Positions 1-10,800 of a stretch of DNA of 64,000 nt are shown here, piece by piece; the first letter of the stretch is position 1, and every line of letters starts with the position of its first letter. The notes below the pieces were generated by a model, which searched no databases, was not told the origin of the DNA, and worked only from the letters and a program-made list of their open reading frames with translations. A program made the translations under genes and the position numbers. Source of the stretch: Ectocarpus siliculosus (taxonomy: Eukaryota; Sar; Phaeophyceae; Ectocarpales; Ectocarpaceae); the NCBI GenBank assembly GCA_000310025.1, contig FN649758.1, positions 3,493,406 through 3,557,405 on the forward strand, read 5' to 3'.

Positions 1-669
1 GGGGGGGGGGGGGGGGGGGGAGGGGGGCGTCCGGTTTGCGCCCTGGCTTTCTGAAAATCGATCGTTTCTCCTCTTATTGCTCCGTACAGTACATACTACT
101 ATATGGTGTTGTTCAGTTGACATTAGTGTTAGTATTTGATGTCGTTGTTCAGGTCGACGCGAGCGCTGCGGTGCCTCGTGTCGACAGTTTCAGGATCGGG
201 CACCTGGTGGGGAGAGCGGAGCTTAGTTGGTCGCGTTTCGAGCGGAGATGGACGATCGTGTCCCTATCATGCCGACAGCTATGGAAATGTTTCTGTTGTT
301 GGCAAGAAATCGCCAGTGGAGGAGGGGCACAGGACACCGAACGCCTCGGCGGCCGCTATGTATTTACTCCTATTGTCTTGTTGTTGTGCACCATGTTGCA
401 CGTCTCCAATCGAAAGTTACCGGCAGTGAAGTGTACGTAGCCGCAAGTCGGCACTTGTTCTGCAAGCGTGTATTTTCGTTCTTTCTGGGTCGTTTTTTCT
501 TCGATGTGTTAACCGTCAATATTGGTCTTATTCTCATGTCAGGTTTTCGTCATGTGTTAGCTAGTCTATCCCCAGGGGGGGCAGCAGCCTTAGCCTCCCT
601 ACTTTTCATCGACCCTTTGTTTCGTGGTTTTTGTGTTGTGCTTTTTTCGTGGAACTGCTGTATCGGCAG
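1..669. other. Contig edge and presumed intron/upstream sequence
   Basis: The first 20 bases are a pure G run, typical of a contig end. The rest is T-rich with several short open frames, none convincing. It is probably intron or 5' part of the gene whose last exon starts at 670. Confidence 0.4.
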
Positions 670-759
670 GGGGAGCTCTTGCCGGTATGCCTCCTGTCGA
701 GCATAGTCCGCACGGCGGAGAGGGACGAAGAGGCCGACGGCCCACCCGAAGGTGTCGCG

Positions 760-791
<32 letters not shown>

Positions 792-1860
792 CCGCTCCTG
801 CGAAGACGGCGGCGCCATGTTTCCCCTGGACGTCGACGACGACGAAGACAATGCCGATGAGGACGCCTGCATGGCGGATGAGTTTGATCCTGCGGGACCC
901 CCGGAAGGGGACACAGATGACGATAGCGACGACGATGACGACGATAGCGACGAGGACGACGAGGACGATGAGGAGAGCGATACCGAAGACATCACGGACG
1001 AAGGGTCGATGACCCTAAGCAGCTGTAGCGGTGGCGGGGACGGCGGCGGCGGCGGCGGCGGCGTGCCGTCGCCATACTACGCCTCGGACGTCAGCCAGCG
1101 GTTCACCGCCGCCGTGGACCGGCGAACGGCGACGGCGGTACCACCGTTGTCGTCGTCGGCGCCAGCGGCTACGGCGCAAGTGGCGGCGGCGACGGCGCCG
1201 ATGGGCATGTCGGTGGACAGCAGTCGCTGGGCCGGAGCAACGTCGACGACGGCAACAACAACAGCCGCAGGATCATCAGCAACGACCTTTTCCGCCGCCG
1301 GCTTGCCCTGTTTTTCAGGCGGGAGCGTGAACCTCACCCGCTGCAGCAGCAGCAACAGCTTGCCGGCAGCGGCCGCCGCCGCCCCCGCTTGGCGTGGCCG
1401 CAGCGCCAGCGGCGACGGCATCACCTGCCGGGTGTCGAGCGCGCCGCTTGCCTCTGAGGGTGGCGACGGCGGGGGAGGGGGGCACCAGCTGCTCTCGTCT
1501 TCCTGCCCCCGCGACTCGAGCTGGTTGATGACAGCCGGCGGAGGGAACAACCACGGCGGCGCCGGCAGCAGCCACCCCTCCCTCTCCACCATCCACGACC
1601 ACCGGAGGAGCCAGCGGCCGTCCGCGGCGGAGCGACAAGCGCAGGCCGCCGCCGCCGCCGCCGCGGCCGCGGTCCCGAGCGGCGGCACGTGGGAACACGT
1701 GGCCAGGAGCTGGGGCGAGAACGGGGTCGGGCGCGGTCTGGTAGATTTCTTGAGGTCGACCACCGGAACGAGGTCGGAGGCGTTGCTGTGCGGGTGGGCG
1801 GGGATGCTGCCCGCGGCGGAGCAGGCGACGTTGACGGCTCTCCTTGACAAGACTTCGTGA
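670..1860 (+). CDS. 3'-terminal exon of an acidic low-complexity protein (unidentified)
   Basis: I do not recognise the family. A pyrimidine-rich stretch ending in cggcag gives a good 3' splice site at 668-669, and the open frame then runs 396 codons to a TGA at 1858-1860. In order it has a short ordinary stretch, a poly-Asn run from an (AAC)n microsatellite near 760-791, a strongly acidic Asp/Glu/Ser block (about 830-1010), a Gly run, long Ser/Ala/Thr/Gly-rich filler with another poly-Ala, and a more ordinary helical-looking C-terminus (about 1690-1857) containing WEHVARSWGENG and ending LLDKTS. Such tails are common in algal regulatory and nuclear proteins, but no function can be assigned. 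Upstream exons must lie in 1-669 or outside the window. The open frame continues upstream to an ATG at 631, so a single-exon gene is the alternative. Codon third positions are GC-rich, as in the other host genes here. Confidence 0.55.
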
Positions 1861-2407
1861 GACTCCGGGGGAGCCTTCTTTCCTTTCGACGGTCCCGGCT
1901 CTGCTTGGTCCAATACGCAAGACTTGTTGGGGATTTTTGTTGTTTTGTTTTCTTCTTCGGCCTTTAGACGTGGTCGTGTGGAATGCACCTCGCTCCACTC
2001 CTGCTGCCCAGATTTATCAGACGGGGTCCTTCCTAGCCGCTTGCTCACGCCCTCATGACCGATTACCCCGGGGTGAGCGAACAAGGGTAGGGTTAGATGG
2101 CGCTGAGGTTCGGCGTGTTGGCACGGTCAGATGTCGGCTGTTCTCGGCAAGAGTTGGACGGTTGCTGCTAAATCTGCGATTTTTATACTAATTATTTCGT
2201 CATGCCGTGTGTGTATAATTGGGAGCTTCGATTGACGTGGCTGCGTGGGTTCGCTTGTTATTCAAGCATGCGTGTGTGGTGTTTGGCGGCCTGCGCTGTG
2301 GCGGCTGGTTGGCTTTCACCAGAGGGCACGAGGGACGGGGAGCAGCCAACCTTGTGTATTTTAAACTCAGGGGGTTGTCGGCAGTGGCGGTGGTGGTCTT
2401 TGAGAGA

Positions 2408-2645
2408 CCCGATGTATATTTCCTTTTTTGTTGGCGCCTGCTGCTGCTGCTGCTGTGCCTCGTACCGAGCACGATCTTTTTTTTTTTACATATATCTGGT
2501 GTTTGCATTCATTGTAGATGCATTTTTTTTTGTTTTGGCGCCTGCTGCAGCTGTATGTCGTTCGAAGGGCTGTTTTTTTCAGACATCAGGTGTAGGTTTA
2601 TGCGATGTAGATTTTGTTTTGTTTTGGCGCCTGTCATGCCCCGGG
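2408..2645. repeat. ~95-bp imperfect tandem repeat
   Basis: Three related blocks begin with GATGTATAT, GTAGATGCAT and GATGTAGATT, and each leads through a T-run into TTGGCGCCTG. The first has a (CTG)n expansion. It lies 3' of the first gene. Confidence 0.6.
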
Positions 2646-5117
2646 AATGGAAGCGAGTGACGTTTTTGTGGTTGATGTCCCTCACGAATGAATCGAGGAT
2701 CGGTGTTCCGGCGGGTAGCTTTGGTGGAAGGTTCAACTAACTAGCGTTCCGTGCGGGGTTAGGCGGGGCGAAATGCGTATCCCATCCTGGGAGAAGCTGC
2801 GTGGGCGAGGGCAACGTTGTTGTATGCGCCCCCCCCCCGCCGCCGCCTTCCTTCCCGCGGTGACCCTTTTGCCACCAGCAGACCAGACCAGACCAGACTT
2901 CGGGAATACGGGCGAGTGCACGTGAAAAGTTTACCCTTTTCTATCTTTGAGCGCAGCTCGCGGCAATCGCTACCAGAACAAGAGCAAACGGAAAGTTCCG
3001 GGGACGTTGATTGGTTGGGCGAAGCGGGGCGGCTGCGGCCGAAAGTGCTGTTATATCTATTTTTTTATTTTTTTGCCGCGTCAGTTTCGTCTGTTCTCCA
3101 TGTTACCCGCAGCAGGTTGGAAGACCGGTTGGCAGTATTGGGCGTGGTGTACCGTGCACGCCGGAGGCTGCCGTCGCAGCTTGCCCGGTGGTAAAATATC
3201 TGTTTGCGTTGTGGCAAGTGTGCGCAAGCCTAGGACTGGCCCTATCCCTGACCCCTGGTAGATTCTTCGTAACGCTGCTGGAGACGGAAGAGGCTTGGGG
3301 ACTGAATTGATGTCGTTTCGGGCTTGCGCCCTTTCCTCCAAGAGTTTATCGGTTAATTGTATCGCAACAGCAGCAGCGGCAGCCGTAAGCAGCGTTTGGA
3401 AACCCACAATAAAACAGGTAGCGCATGGTCGACCCATCCTTGGGGTGTCTCCCACGACCGCTTGTTTGGGTTGTGTGTGTCCGTGAGGACTGGTGTTGTC
3501 TAGAGACGGGGCGGGCGAGAGAGGGGCGGTGGTTCAGTGGGAACAATTTCTTGCTCTCATTTGTAGACTTGGTTGGATTGCAGAGTACTCCCCATGTATG
3601 ATGTATATTTTTGTCCCTTTTTGCCATCATCGTGTTGTTCCTGTCCTACAGCAGTATTATTACTGTTGGCGGTCATGTATTGTTCTTCGTCCGTGTAGAA
3701 TGAACGCGCGGGGTACGACGACGGACCGGGGTGCGGCGGGTCATCGCGAATGGATAGAGGCGCCGTTGGTGCCCTTGGGGGCGCCTACTACTTGCCGCGT
3801 GTCGTGGCGTACCCCCCGTTGGGCAAGCTGCTGACTATTGGCTCGACCACGCAGGCCAGGTAGTCTAGAGTCTAGAGAAGGAAGGGGGTAGGGGGGGCGT
3901 GGGACAATCCACACCCTTACAGGTGTAAAACCAGACCTCCGGCAACATGCAACGTAGCGCCGGAGAGTTTCGTTTACCTACATTTTGCGAGTGAAATTGT
4001 TTAGACTATCTAAATCTAAAAGAGACGAGGGACATTAACACATGACGCTGCGTTGCCGTTGTGTCTATAATATCTGTTAAAGTCGTGTCGAAAACTCTTT
4101 TATTCCGTTTTTGGGGGTTTTGAGCGTGTTCAGTTGGCACGCTCTGGTGCAGTTGCTACTCGGTCGTGTACGTGGGTTGGAGGTTGCGGGGTGACTATTC
4201 AGACGATATCTGGCAAATGGTTTCCGTTCGCATCTGTCTGTCTCCCGCCCGAACGAGATGTGTTGCCCGATGCATTGCATGCGTGTGTGGATGTACCAGC
4301 TTCTGTTGGTCTTGTCAGAAAATTGAGGAAACGGACGAGACAGAGAGAAAGAGAAATAAATTTCCGACCGGTGGAGAGTGAAGGCAACACACCAGTTATG
4401 TCGGAGGGCACCCTCCATGCTCGTCCGCTGCTCCCCTGGTGTGCGGAGTTCTGTCTTTTTAACTTTGTTATCTAGTGGTCCGATGTGTTATCGATGGATG
4501 TGTCCGTTGCTACGGGAGAGACGGAGGAGGAGGTAGTTTGTAGACAGGCCGGTGTGTCGCCCCGCTCAACAGGGAGAGAGAGGTGAATCTGTTTTCCGAA
4601 AGCGTGGCCAATACGGGCGCGGACCGCACGGCGGACGGGCCTGGAGTATTTGTAAAATGACGACTAGCTACAGTATTAATATCGTTTTTTTTGTGCCCCC
4701 CACAAGAGCTGCGGTGTGCTTGATCAAGATTTGTGTGTTGTGTAGGATCGACAAGAAGAATGCAGGATATGGATATATCTGGCGGAATGTGAAGTGAAGA
4801 GGCACAGGCGTAACATGCGGGCAATTACAAACTAACCTTTTGTTTGTGGCTTGTCTTCAGTTAGTTGCTATATGTTCGTTCCCCTTCGGCAGCGTGGACT
4901 TGAGCTACATCCACAACGAACGGGTCCGGTGGGTGGATTTATCCATATGCGACCGCTTGACTGAACATGGGGGGGCGGTCCGTGGGAATAAGACCCTACC
5001 GGGCCGTGCAGGCAGCCGGCGCAGACGGACGCATCAACCCGCCGCCGCTTGCTGGACATGATGGAAAAAAAATCAAGATACATTGATAGGCCTACTAATC
5101 GAAAATCGGGGTCCGTG

Positions 5118-5670
5118 GGGGGGGGGGGTGTGTACTCATAGTCGTGCATGCCGTAGTCGTTTGACCATTGACCTCGCATCCCTACAAAGCCGGGACGGAG
5201 CACGCCGGGTTCTCACCGGACCAGGCTCTCACATCGCCAAGCGCGAAGCGCCGTGAGGTATTCGGCGAGTCGCATGAAGGGTGCGCTGCATCCTGCTAAG
5301 GGTGGTCGGCATCTTGTGCTTACTTCCTTGCTTACGGATGACAGCTGCGTATGACTTAATTTATTTTCTGGTGCTTTCACTTCCAGAGACAGTTGTAAGC
5401 ACTGTGTAACTGCCTCGAGGGTGCTTGACCATTTTAACACAACGTGGTGCGATTATCCCCTTTGCGCGGAGTGAGGCTTCTCGACCCCGCACAACATGGT
5501 CTACTCGACCACCATTCATGGTTACCGCAAAAAAACAAAACAAAGGCAAAAAAAAAAAAGCGGTAACCTGGTTGCCGAGCTCACGAAGTGATCGGCTTGT
5601 TTTACAACATCGCTGCCAAAAGCGAAGAAAACCCAACCCCGATGGCAAACACCAGGGGGCGGGGTCAGAG
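5118..5670 (-). repeat. E1 dispersed element, full-length copy a (inserted in repeat R1)
   Basis: About 550 bp match, in reverse complement, the stretch at 24494-25162 inside the ChaN gene. One end reads GTACTCATAGTCGTGCATG, the other GATGGCAAACACC; both abut G/C homopolymer runs. The empty-site equivalent is the R1 copy at 40.64 kb, where the flanks are continuous. No protein-coding frame is shared by the copies, so it is a non-autonomous element of unknown class. Confidence 0.75.
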
Positions 5671-5965
5671 GGGGGGGGGACCCTAATTTCTACTTCTATA
5701 TATATTCTGGGTAAGGGGCACCGTGGATAGAAAACCTCTGCAATAAGGGGGTCAATGACTTATGTTCGTGACCAAAGCCCCCTGTACTAATGATTCCAAT
5801 ATTTGACAGAAATCGAAATTGCCCTCCCGTGGATATTTGACAGAAATCGAAGTTGCCCTCCCGTGGATATTTGACAGAAATCGAAGTTGCCCTCCCGTGG
5901 GGGGGGGGCTATGTGTCCGGGATTTTTTTTCACATACATACGTACACCCTTGGTAACCAAAGAGG
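5671..5965 (+). repeat. Dispersed repeat R1, copy a, right part
   Basis: This part of R1 matches 40680-40873, upstream of the copia element (shared: GGTAAGGGGCACCG and GACAGAAATCGAAATTGCCCT). The left part of the same copy is at about 5070-5123, split off by the E1 insertion. At 5800-5900 the copy carries three 34-bp tandem units beginning ATATTTGACAG. Confidence 0.7.
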
Positions 5966-6363
5966 GACTACTACATACTGTACCTATTCCATACAGTCTA
6001 CTTGTTGGTCGCTGGGGACTTCATCTTGCGTTTCAACACTTCTTTATCAGCGCGAAGTTAAGTGCGTCGCCGGAGTTGGTTGTCTCTTCACAAGCGGCAA
6101 GCGCACAGAGAGTAGTTGTTGGCGGTGGATCAGAGAGCCCGGCAAAGCAGGTAGGTTACAAAGAACCCGACGGGTGGCATTGAAGACATGCATGATGCGG
6201 TTGACCTGCTAACGAGTGCAAGATTAATATGCCACATGTCGCCAAGCAAACAAACCACAGATTTTTCTTTCGATACATCGAAATGCATGACGATAGAAAA
6301 CGAACAACAGGATCGAAAGAAAACAAAACAAGTGAATGCTGCCTGCTCTGTACCACTCTAAAC

Positions 6364-6543
6364 ATGGACGTTACATTGGCGCGGGATTCGGCGGAAATGG
6401 CCAGAAGCGGGGACGACCTCTCAGAGCATGAAGCCATGCTTCGCGCGGAGCGCGGACTGCTTCTAGACGAGTTTCTCCACGACTCTCGGCTGCTCGAGGT
6501 GCTGGAAGCGCAAAATGTGGGTGGTTGGCCACGCCAGATTTGA
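6364..6543 (+). CDS. Candidate short CDS or first exon (hypothetical)
   Basis: An ATG at 6364 opens 59 codons with GC-rich third positions and an amphipathic Glu/Leu/Arg-rich composition (MLRAERGLLLDEFLHDSRLL), unlike the surrounding AT-richer, non-coding-looking sequence. A GTGGGT at 6514 could be a 5' splice site, making this a first exon that ends after LEVLEAQN; otherwise the frame ends at a TGA at 6541-6543. I cannot find a following exon with confidence or name a family. It lies in the intergenic region 3' of the pescadillo gene, on the opposite strand. Confidence 0.3.
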   Translation: MDVTLARDSAEMARSGDDLSEHEAMLRAERGLLLDEFLHDSRLLEVLEAQNVGGWPRQI

Positions 6544-6611
6544 AGAAGCTCGTGCGACCCGATGTTTCGCAAAAGTCGGTAGCCTTTGCCGGTATCTTGT
6601 ACTACCCGTGC

Positions 6612-6690
6612 CGGATAAAAGCATGCAACCGGCCAAGTTGGGTTAGGGACAGGGTCTGCGTACCCCCTCCCTGTTCTATTTATCTAATAG
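6612..6690 (+). repeat. E3 dispersed repeat, copy a
   Basis: About 75 bp around GGGTCTGCGTACCCCCTCCC, preceded by GCATGCAACC and AAGTTGGG, recur in reverse complement at 11429-11497 inside a pescadillo intron. Confidence 0.7.
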
Positions 6691-7815
6691 AAAATATCCT
6701 CACGAACTTTATACGCGAAGGCGGGCAGCAGAAGTGCCGGGTACAATAATACCTACCTCTGAGAGAGCATCGCGAAAATTCGGTAAGTACTTTATTCGAC
6801 AGAGGGGAACAACAGCGACGAACCTCGACCTCCAACATCGAAAGTCTTGCTTTCCACGAAGCGCTTCGCCGCATCGTTGTCAGTTAACAATTTGTTGTTG
6901 TTCCTCTCCATGCCTTGTCAACGCTGTGTACCGAACAGGCACACAAATCTCCAATTTCTACACACCGCGTCATCCTTCCCTCAACGTTGATAATATCATT
7001 GCGCCACGAAATGCCTTGATTCTGGCAGACTCCATGCCTCCTGCCTATCTATTCCAAACCACCCGCGACGGATCCCACTACCTCCGAACACACGGAACCG
7101 GCGGACGCGGTATCATCCCGGCCCATGCCCCCCGCGAAACCTCGCACATCTTTACGAGACCCTCAACACGCACCGCCTGCGCACAGCACGCACTCCATTT
7201 CTCAACCACTCGCCGACAAAAGAGGCACTGCCCGTATCACGACGTTGATCTGGGTGGTGACTACACACATATGCATAGGTGTTTCTAGAAGTAGAGACGG
7301 GCCATAAATGAACACTGCTGTAGAACCTCGGGGTGGCGGGGGAACAACAGAGCACTCGCGGTGTGTAGCGGACGCTAGGCACAACCCTTCCTTCTCCCAA
7401 AAACGAAGACATACAGGGGGAGAACAACGTTTGAAAATGCAAAGACGGGCCGTCCCGAACCCCGACCCTGAATTAGAACTTGTTTAGCTTTGACTTTCAA
7501 ACGCTGATGATGCCAGGAAACAGCACCCCCAGCAAATTCAGTTTGCACCAACGGCGCCGTGTTCTGTGATTATTGTGGGTGGCATAAGCGTGCTGTCTGC
7601 GTGACCCCCCAACGGCTGACGCGCCCCAGAAAACATACCAAGAGGTGGGCTAGTTAAGACTGACGCCCAGACTTAGTGGGACGATACACAAAGACAGAGA
7701 TGTCACGATTGCCTGTGTAACCGTTGCCAGAAGGACAGCCAGTCAGTCTTCGTTCCTCCCTCCGAAACGGCTTCTCTCCTGAGCTCCTTCCTTCCGGCTA
7801 TGCATACGACTGGTA
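6691..7815. other. Intergenic, 3' of pescadillo; nothing recognised
   Basis: The 184-codon frame at 6734-7288 (+) is Thr/His/Pro/Cys-rich, lacks GC-rich third positions and resembles no family I know, so I treat it as chance. The region probably includes the 3' UTR of the minus-strand pescadillo gene. Confidence 0.4.
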
Positions 7816-10800
7816 CTACGAAGAACTTGTCTCCTTCTTCTTGCTGCTGCCCTTGCTCTTCTTCTTCTTCTTCTTCTTCGCCGCCATGCCGTCCGGGGCG
7901 TCGTACTGGGCCTCGAGCTTCTTGCGCTTGGCCTTGAGCCGCTCCACCTCCTCGCGACGCTTGCTGAGGCCGTGCTGCATGCGCCCGTACAGCCGCTTCG
8001 CCTTCTTGGACATCATGTTCTGCAGTCCACGTGCGACGTGCCGCAAGGCGAGGGAGTAAGTTGTGTGTTGAATGAAAGCTATTCGAAATAGATGTTTGGG
8101 TTAGTCCCATGGTATTTTCTGGCGCCGATTTGAAGGCCTTTCGGCGTATATACTTGACGTGTGTATCAGCCGGGGTCACACAAGAGGAAGGTCACACGGG
8201 GGCTTTTTTCATTTCTAGGCTTCAGAAAATATCACCGACGTTCGTGATTTGTTCGTGGGCGTGAGACACGTTGGGTCCAAGAGCGAAGCCAAAAAGAAGA
8301 GGAGGGAAGCGACGCCGCCCAAAAGGGCGAAATCGGCAATCGTTCGTGCGAACTTTCTTTGGGCGAAGGGGTACTACCTTGTGTCCATGACGCCTTCGAA
8401 ATTCTACTGCTCTCCATGTTTGAGAGCGAATGAAATCATGCAAAAAATCGCATGAAATCATCACGAATGAATCGTGCCGCTTTGAGGCAGAGAACAGGAT
8501 TGGGGGGGGGGGCGCATACAGAGCGAGGTCGATACCGACAAAACACTCAGGAGACGACGTGTTGATTTGTGCATGCGAGAGAGAGAGACAGAGAGAGACA
8601 AGAGAGAGAACACGAAAAAAAACATGCCTACCCTCGACATCTCGTGGTGCTCCTGTTCCTCCGTCTGCTTCTTCTCCTCCGCAGAAGGCGGCGCCACTTC
8701 TTCCACCGCGTCCTCCTCCTCCTCCTCCTCGCTGCTGCTGTCGCCACTGTCGTCGTCGTCGCTGCTACTATCCTCCTCCTCCTCCTCTTCTTCTAGCGCT
8801 TTCGCCTTCGAGAATGCGGTGCCCGCCCTCTCCCGCTCCAAGTCCTTGGCAAACGCCTCCTCTCCGTCCCCGTCCTCTTCCGCCTCGTCGTCGCTCCTCG
8901 AGGACGTCCCCGCTGCCGTTGCCGATGATGAAACATCGGTGGCGACTCCCGGGACCACGTCGAGCACATCGTCCTCCCCCTCCGCGTTCTCGGTACCCTG
9001 ACAAAAGAGGACACCCAAAAAAAGCAGGGAAGGCGTGTGCTTACGTCTTCGCCTCCGAAACGAGCGCGCGCGTGCGTGTGTTGCGAATAAACAGGCACAA
9101 GGATGTTGCCTGCTGACAAAGACATCCATCCGCGGATGGTCCGCTCCGCTCCGCCCTGCCTGCCACGCATAGAGCCAACTCAGCGGCGCCAGCTCAAAAA
9201 AATTTCAACCGACACCGATACCGCCAAGGCCAACCTTGCCGCCGCGCCAAAGCACAAAAAACGTAAACCCGTACCGGTCTCCCCTCTTGTACCCCGCCTC
9301 GCCCGAACAACACAACAAAACCTAAGCCAGTACCACCAAGGCCACCCTTAAAGCCATGCCAAAGCCCAACAAAACACAATAAACCCAAACCCCCGTGTAC
9401 CCGCCTCGCCCGTAGAACCCAACCCAACCGAAACCGTTACACACCCCCGAGACCAACCTTGCACCTGCACCGACAACGAAATAAGAAAAAAGCTACCCCC
9501 ACCTAGAGCCTGGTCCGGCCAGAACCCTGCGTGCTCCGTCCCGGCTTTGCAGGGATGCGAGGTCAGTGATCTAACGACTACCGCATGCACGACTATGAGT
9601 ACCCCTCCCCCCCCTCTCCTCCCCACCCGGGTACCCGCCTCGCCGGAAAAAAAATAAAAAAATCACCTCCTCCGCGGGTTTGGAGCCCCCACCCCTCTTC
9701 CGCCTGGCTTCCGCGGCCGACCTGAGCTTGTCCAGCTCCTCCCGGTACGCCGGCACGTATCCCTCCGAGGCGTCGTCTACGAACGGCGACAGGTGGGGGG
9801 GGAGGGCGGCGCCGGGGGCGTAGCGGGCCACCGGCAGGAGCACGCGCGCGTTGAGGGAGTCGAGCACCCACTGGGGCTGGAGGTACTCCCGGCGCTTGCG
9901 GCGGGGCTCCGTGAGGACGGGCCGGTCAACGATCTGTTGGGTGTCGGAATCGAGGTCGGGCGCGGGGGGGGGGTTGGGGTGTGTGCACGTGTTAAACGCG
10001 TGCCATCAGACCTCCAATCCCTACAATGCCAGGACGTTGCGATAGGCCGGATTTTCACGGACACAGGTCATGTTTCACCACATGCGGGGCCATCATCCTT
10101 GCGTATGCTGGTCGTGCGGGGGGCGATCAAAATGTTGCGACTCGAAATACAGGTAAACAAAGAGCTGAACGTTGCCGATCATCACCCGGGACATGAGGGG
10201 AAACCAAAACCAATACAATTTGAAAACGAAAAAGTGGCGTATTTCGTCAAAACTTTGGAAAAAAAATGGAAATATTCAGATGCGACAAAGTAGCAGAATA
10301 CATACATCAGGCGTCTAAAACAAAAAAGAAGACACAGCAGTGCCAAACTACAGCAACACTATCACCAACAACCGTAACATCGACGACAGCCATTCCAACT
10401 ACCGTAGGCGACACAAGATACCACACCCCCTGGACCGATTTTATCTCGAATACTCCACGACCAAGAGGATATGCTGAAATGAAACGACACTCTCGCTCTC
10501 GACGAGACAGCTTCAACGCGCCGTTTTCGGCGCTAGCACTCGTTCTGCTGTGGATAAACCTAGCTGTGAAAACCGGGTGAGGGTGTGTGGTATCTACCGT
10601 CATGTCACTTACGGCACAGCAGCACGGAAGCACACCAAAACACAAAATAACGGGATCAAATCACCCAAGAAGGCCAATCGCAACACCACCAGCTCCAAGA
10701 TTTTCGACCAATCGTCGGCCCGTCACCGCCAAGCCAAGGGGCCGCTGCAGCTTCGTTCGGCACGCACCTGGTGGGTGATGCCCGGATCAGCGGAAGAGAA

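Larger units (their letters stand above)
1861..6363. other. 3' UTR and intergenic stretch with repeats
   Basis: No convincing gene is visible on either strand. The stretch holds a ~95-bp imperfect tandem repeat (2408-2645), a dispersed repeat R1 (about 5070-5123 and 5671-5965) with a full-length E1 insertion inside it, and a 34-bp tandem repeat (5800-5900). Open frames such as 2219-2740 are rich in Phe/Cys/Leu from T-rich DNA and look non-coding. Confidence 0.5.

Noticed and set aside
1077-2084. 335-codon minus-strand ORF over the first gene
   Set aside because: It is the antisense shadow of GC-rich low-complexity coding sequence.
2219-2740. 173-codon Cys/Phe/Leu-rich protein
   Set aside because: It is produced by T-rich tandem repeats and translated repeat units; no family resemblance.
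6734-7288. 184-codon protein gene
   Set aside because: Composition is dominated by His/Thr/Pro/Cys, third positions are not GC-rich, and no domain is recognisable.
8430-9116. 228-codon plus-strand ORF
   Set aside because: Antisense shadow of the Glu/Ser-rich pescadillo exon 12 (Pro/Ser runs opposite acidic codons).
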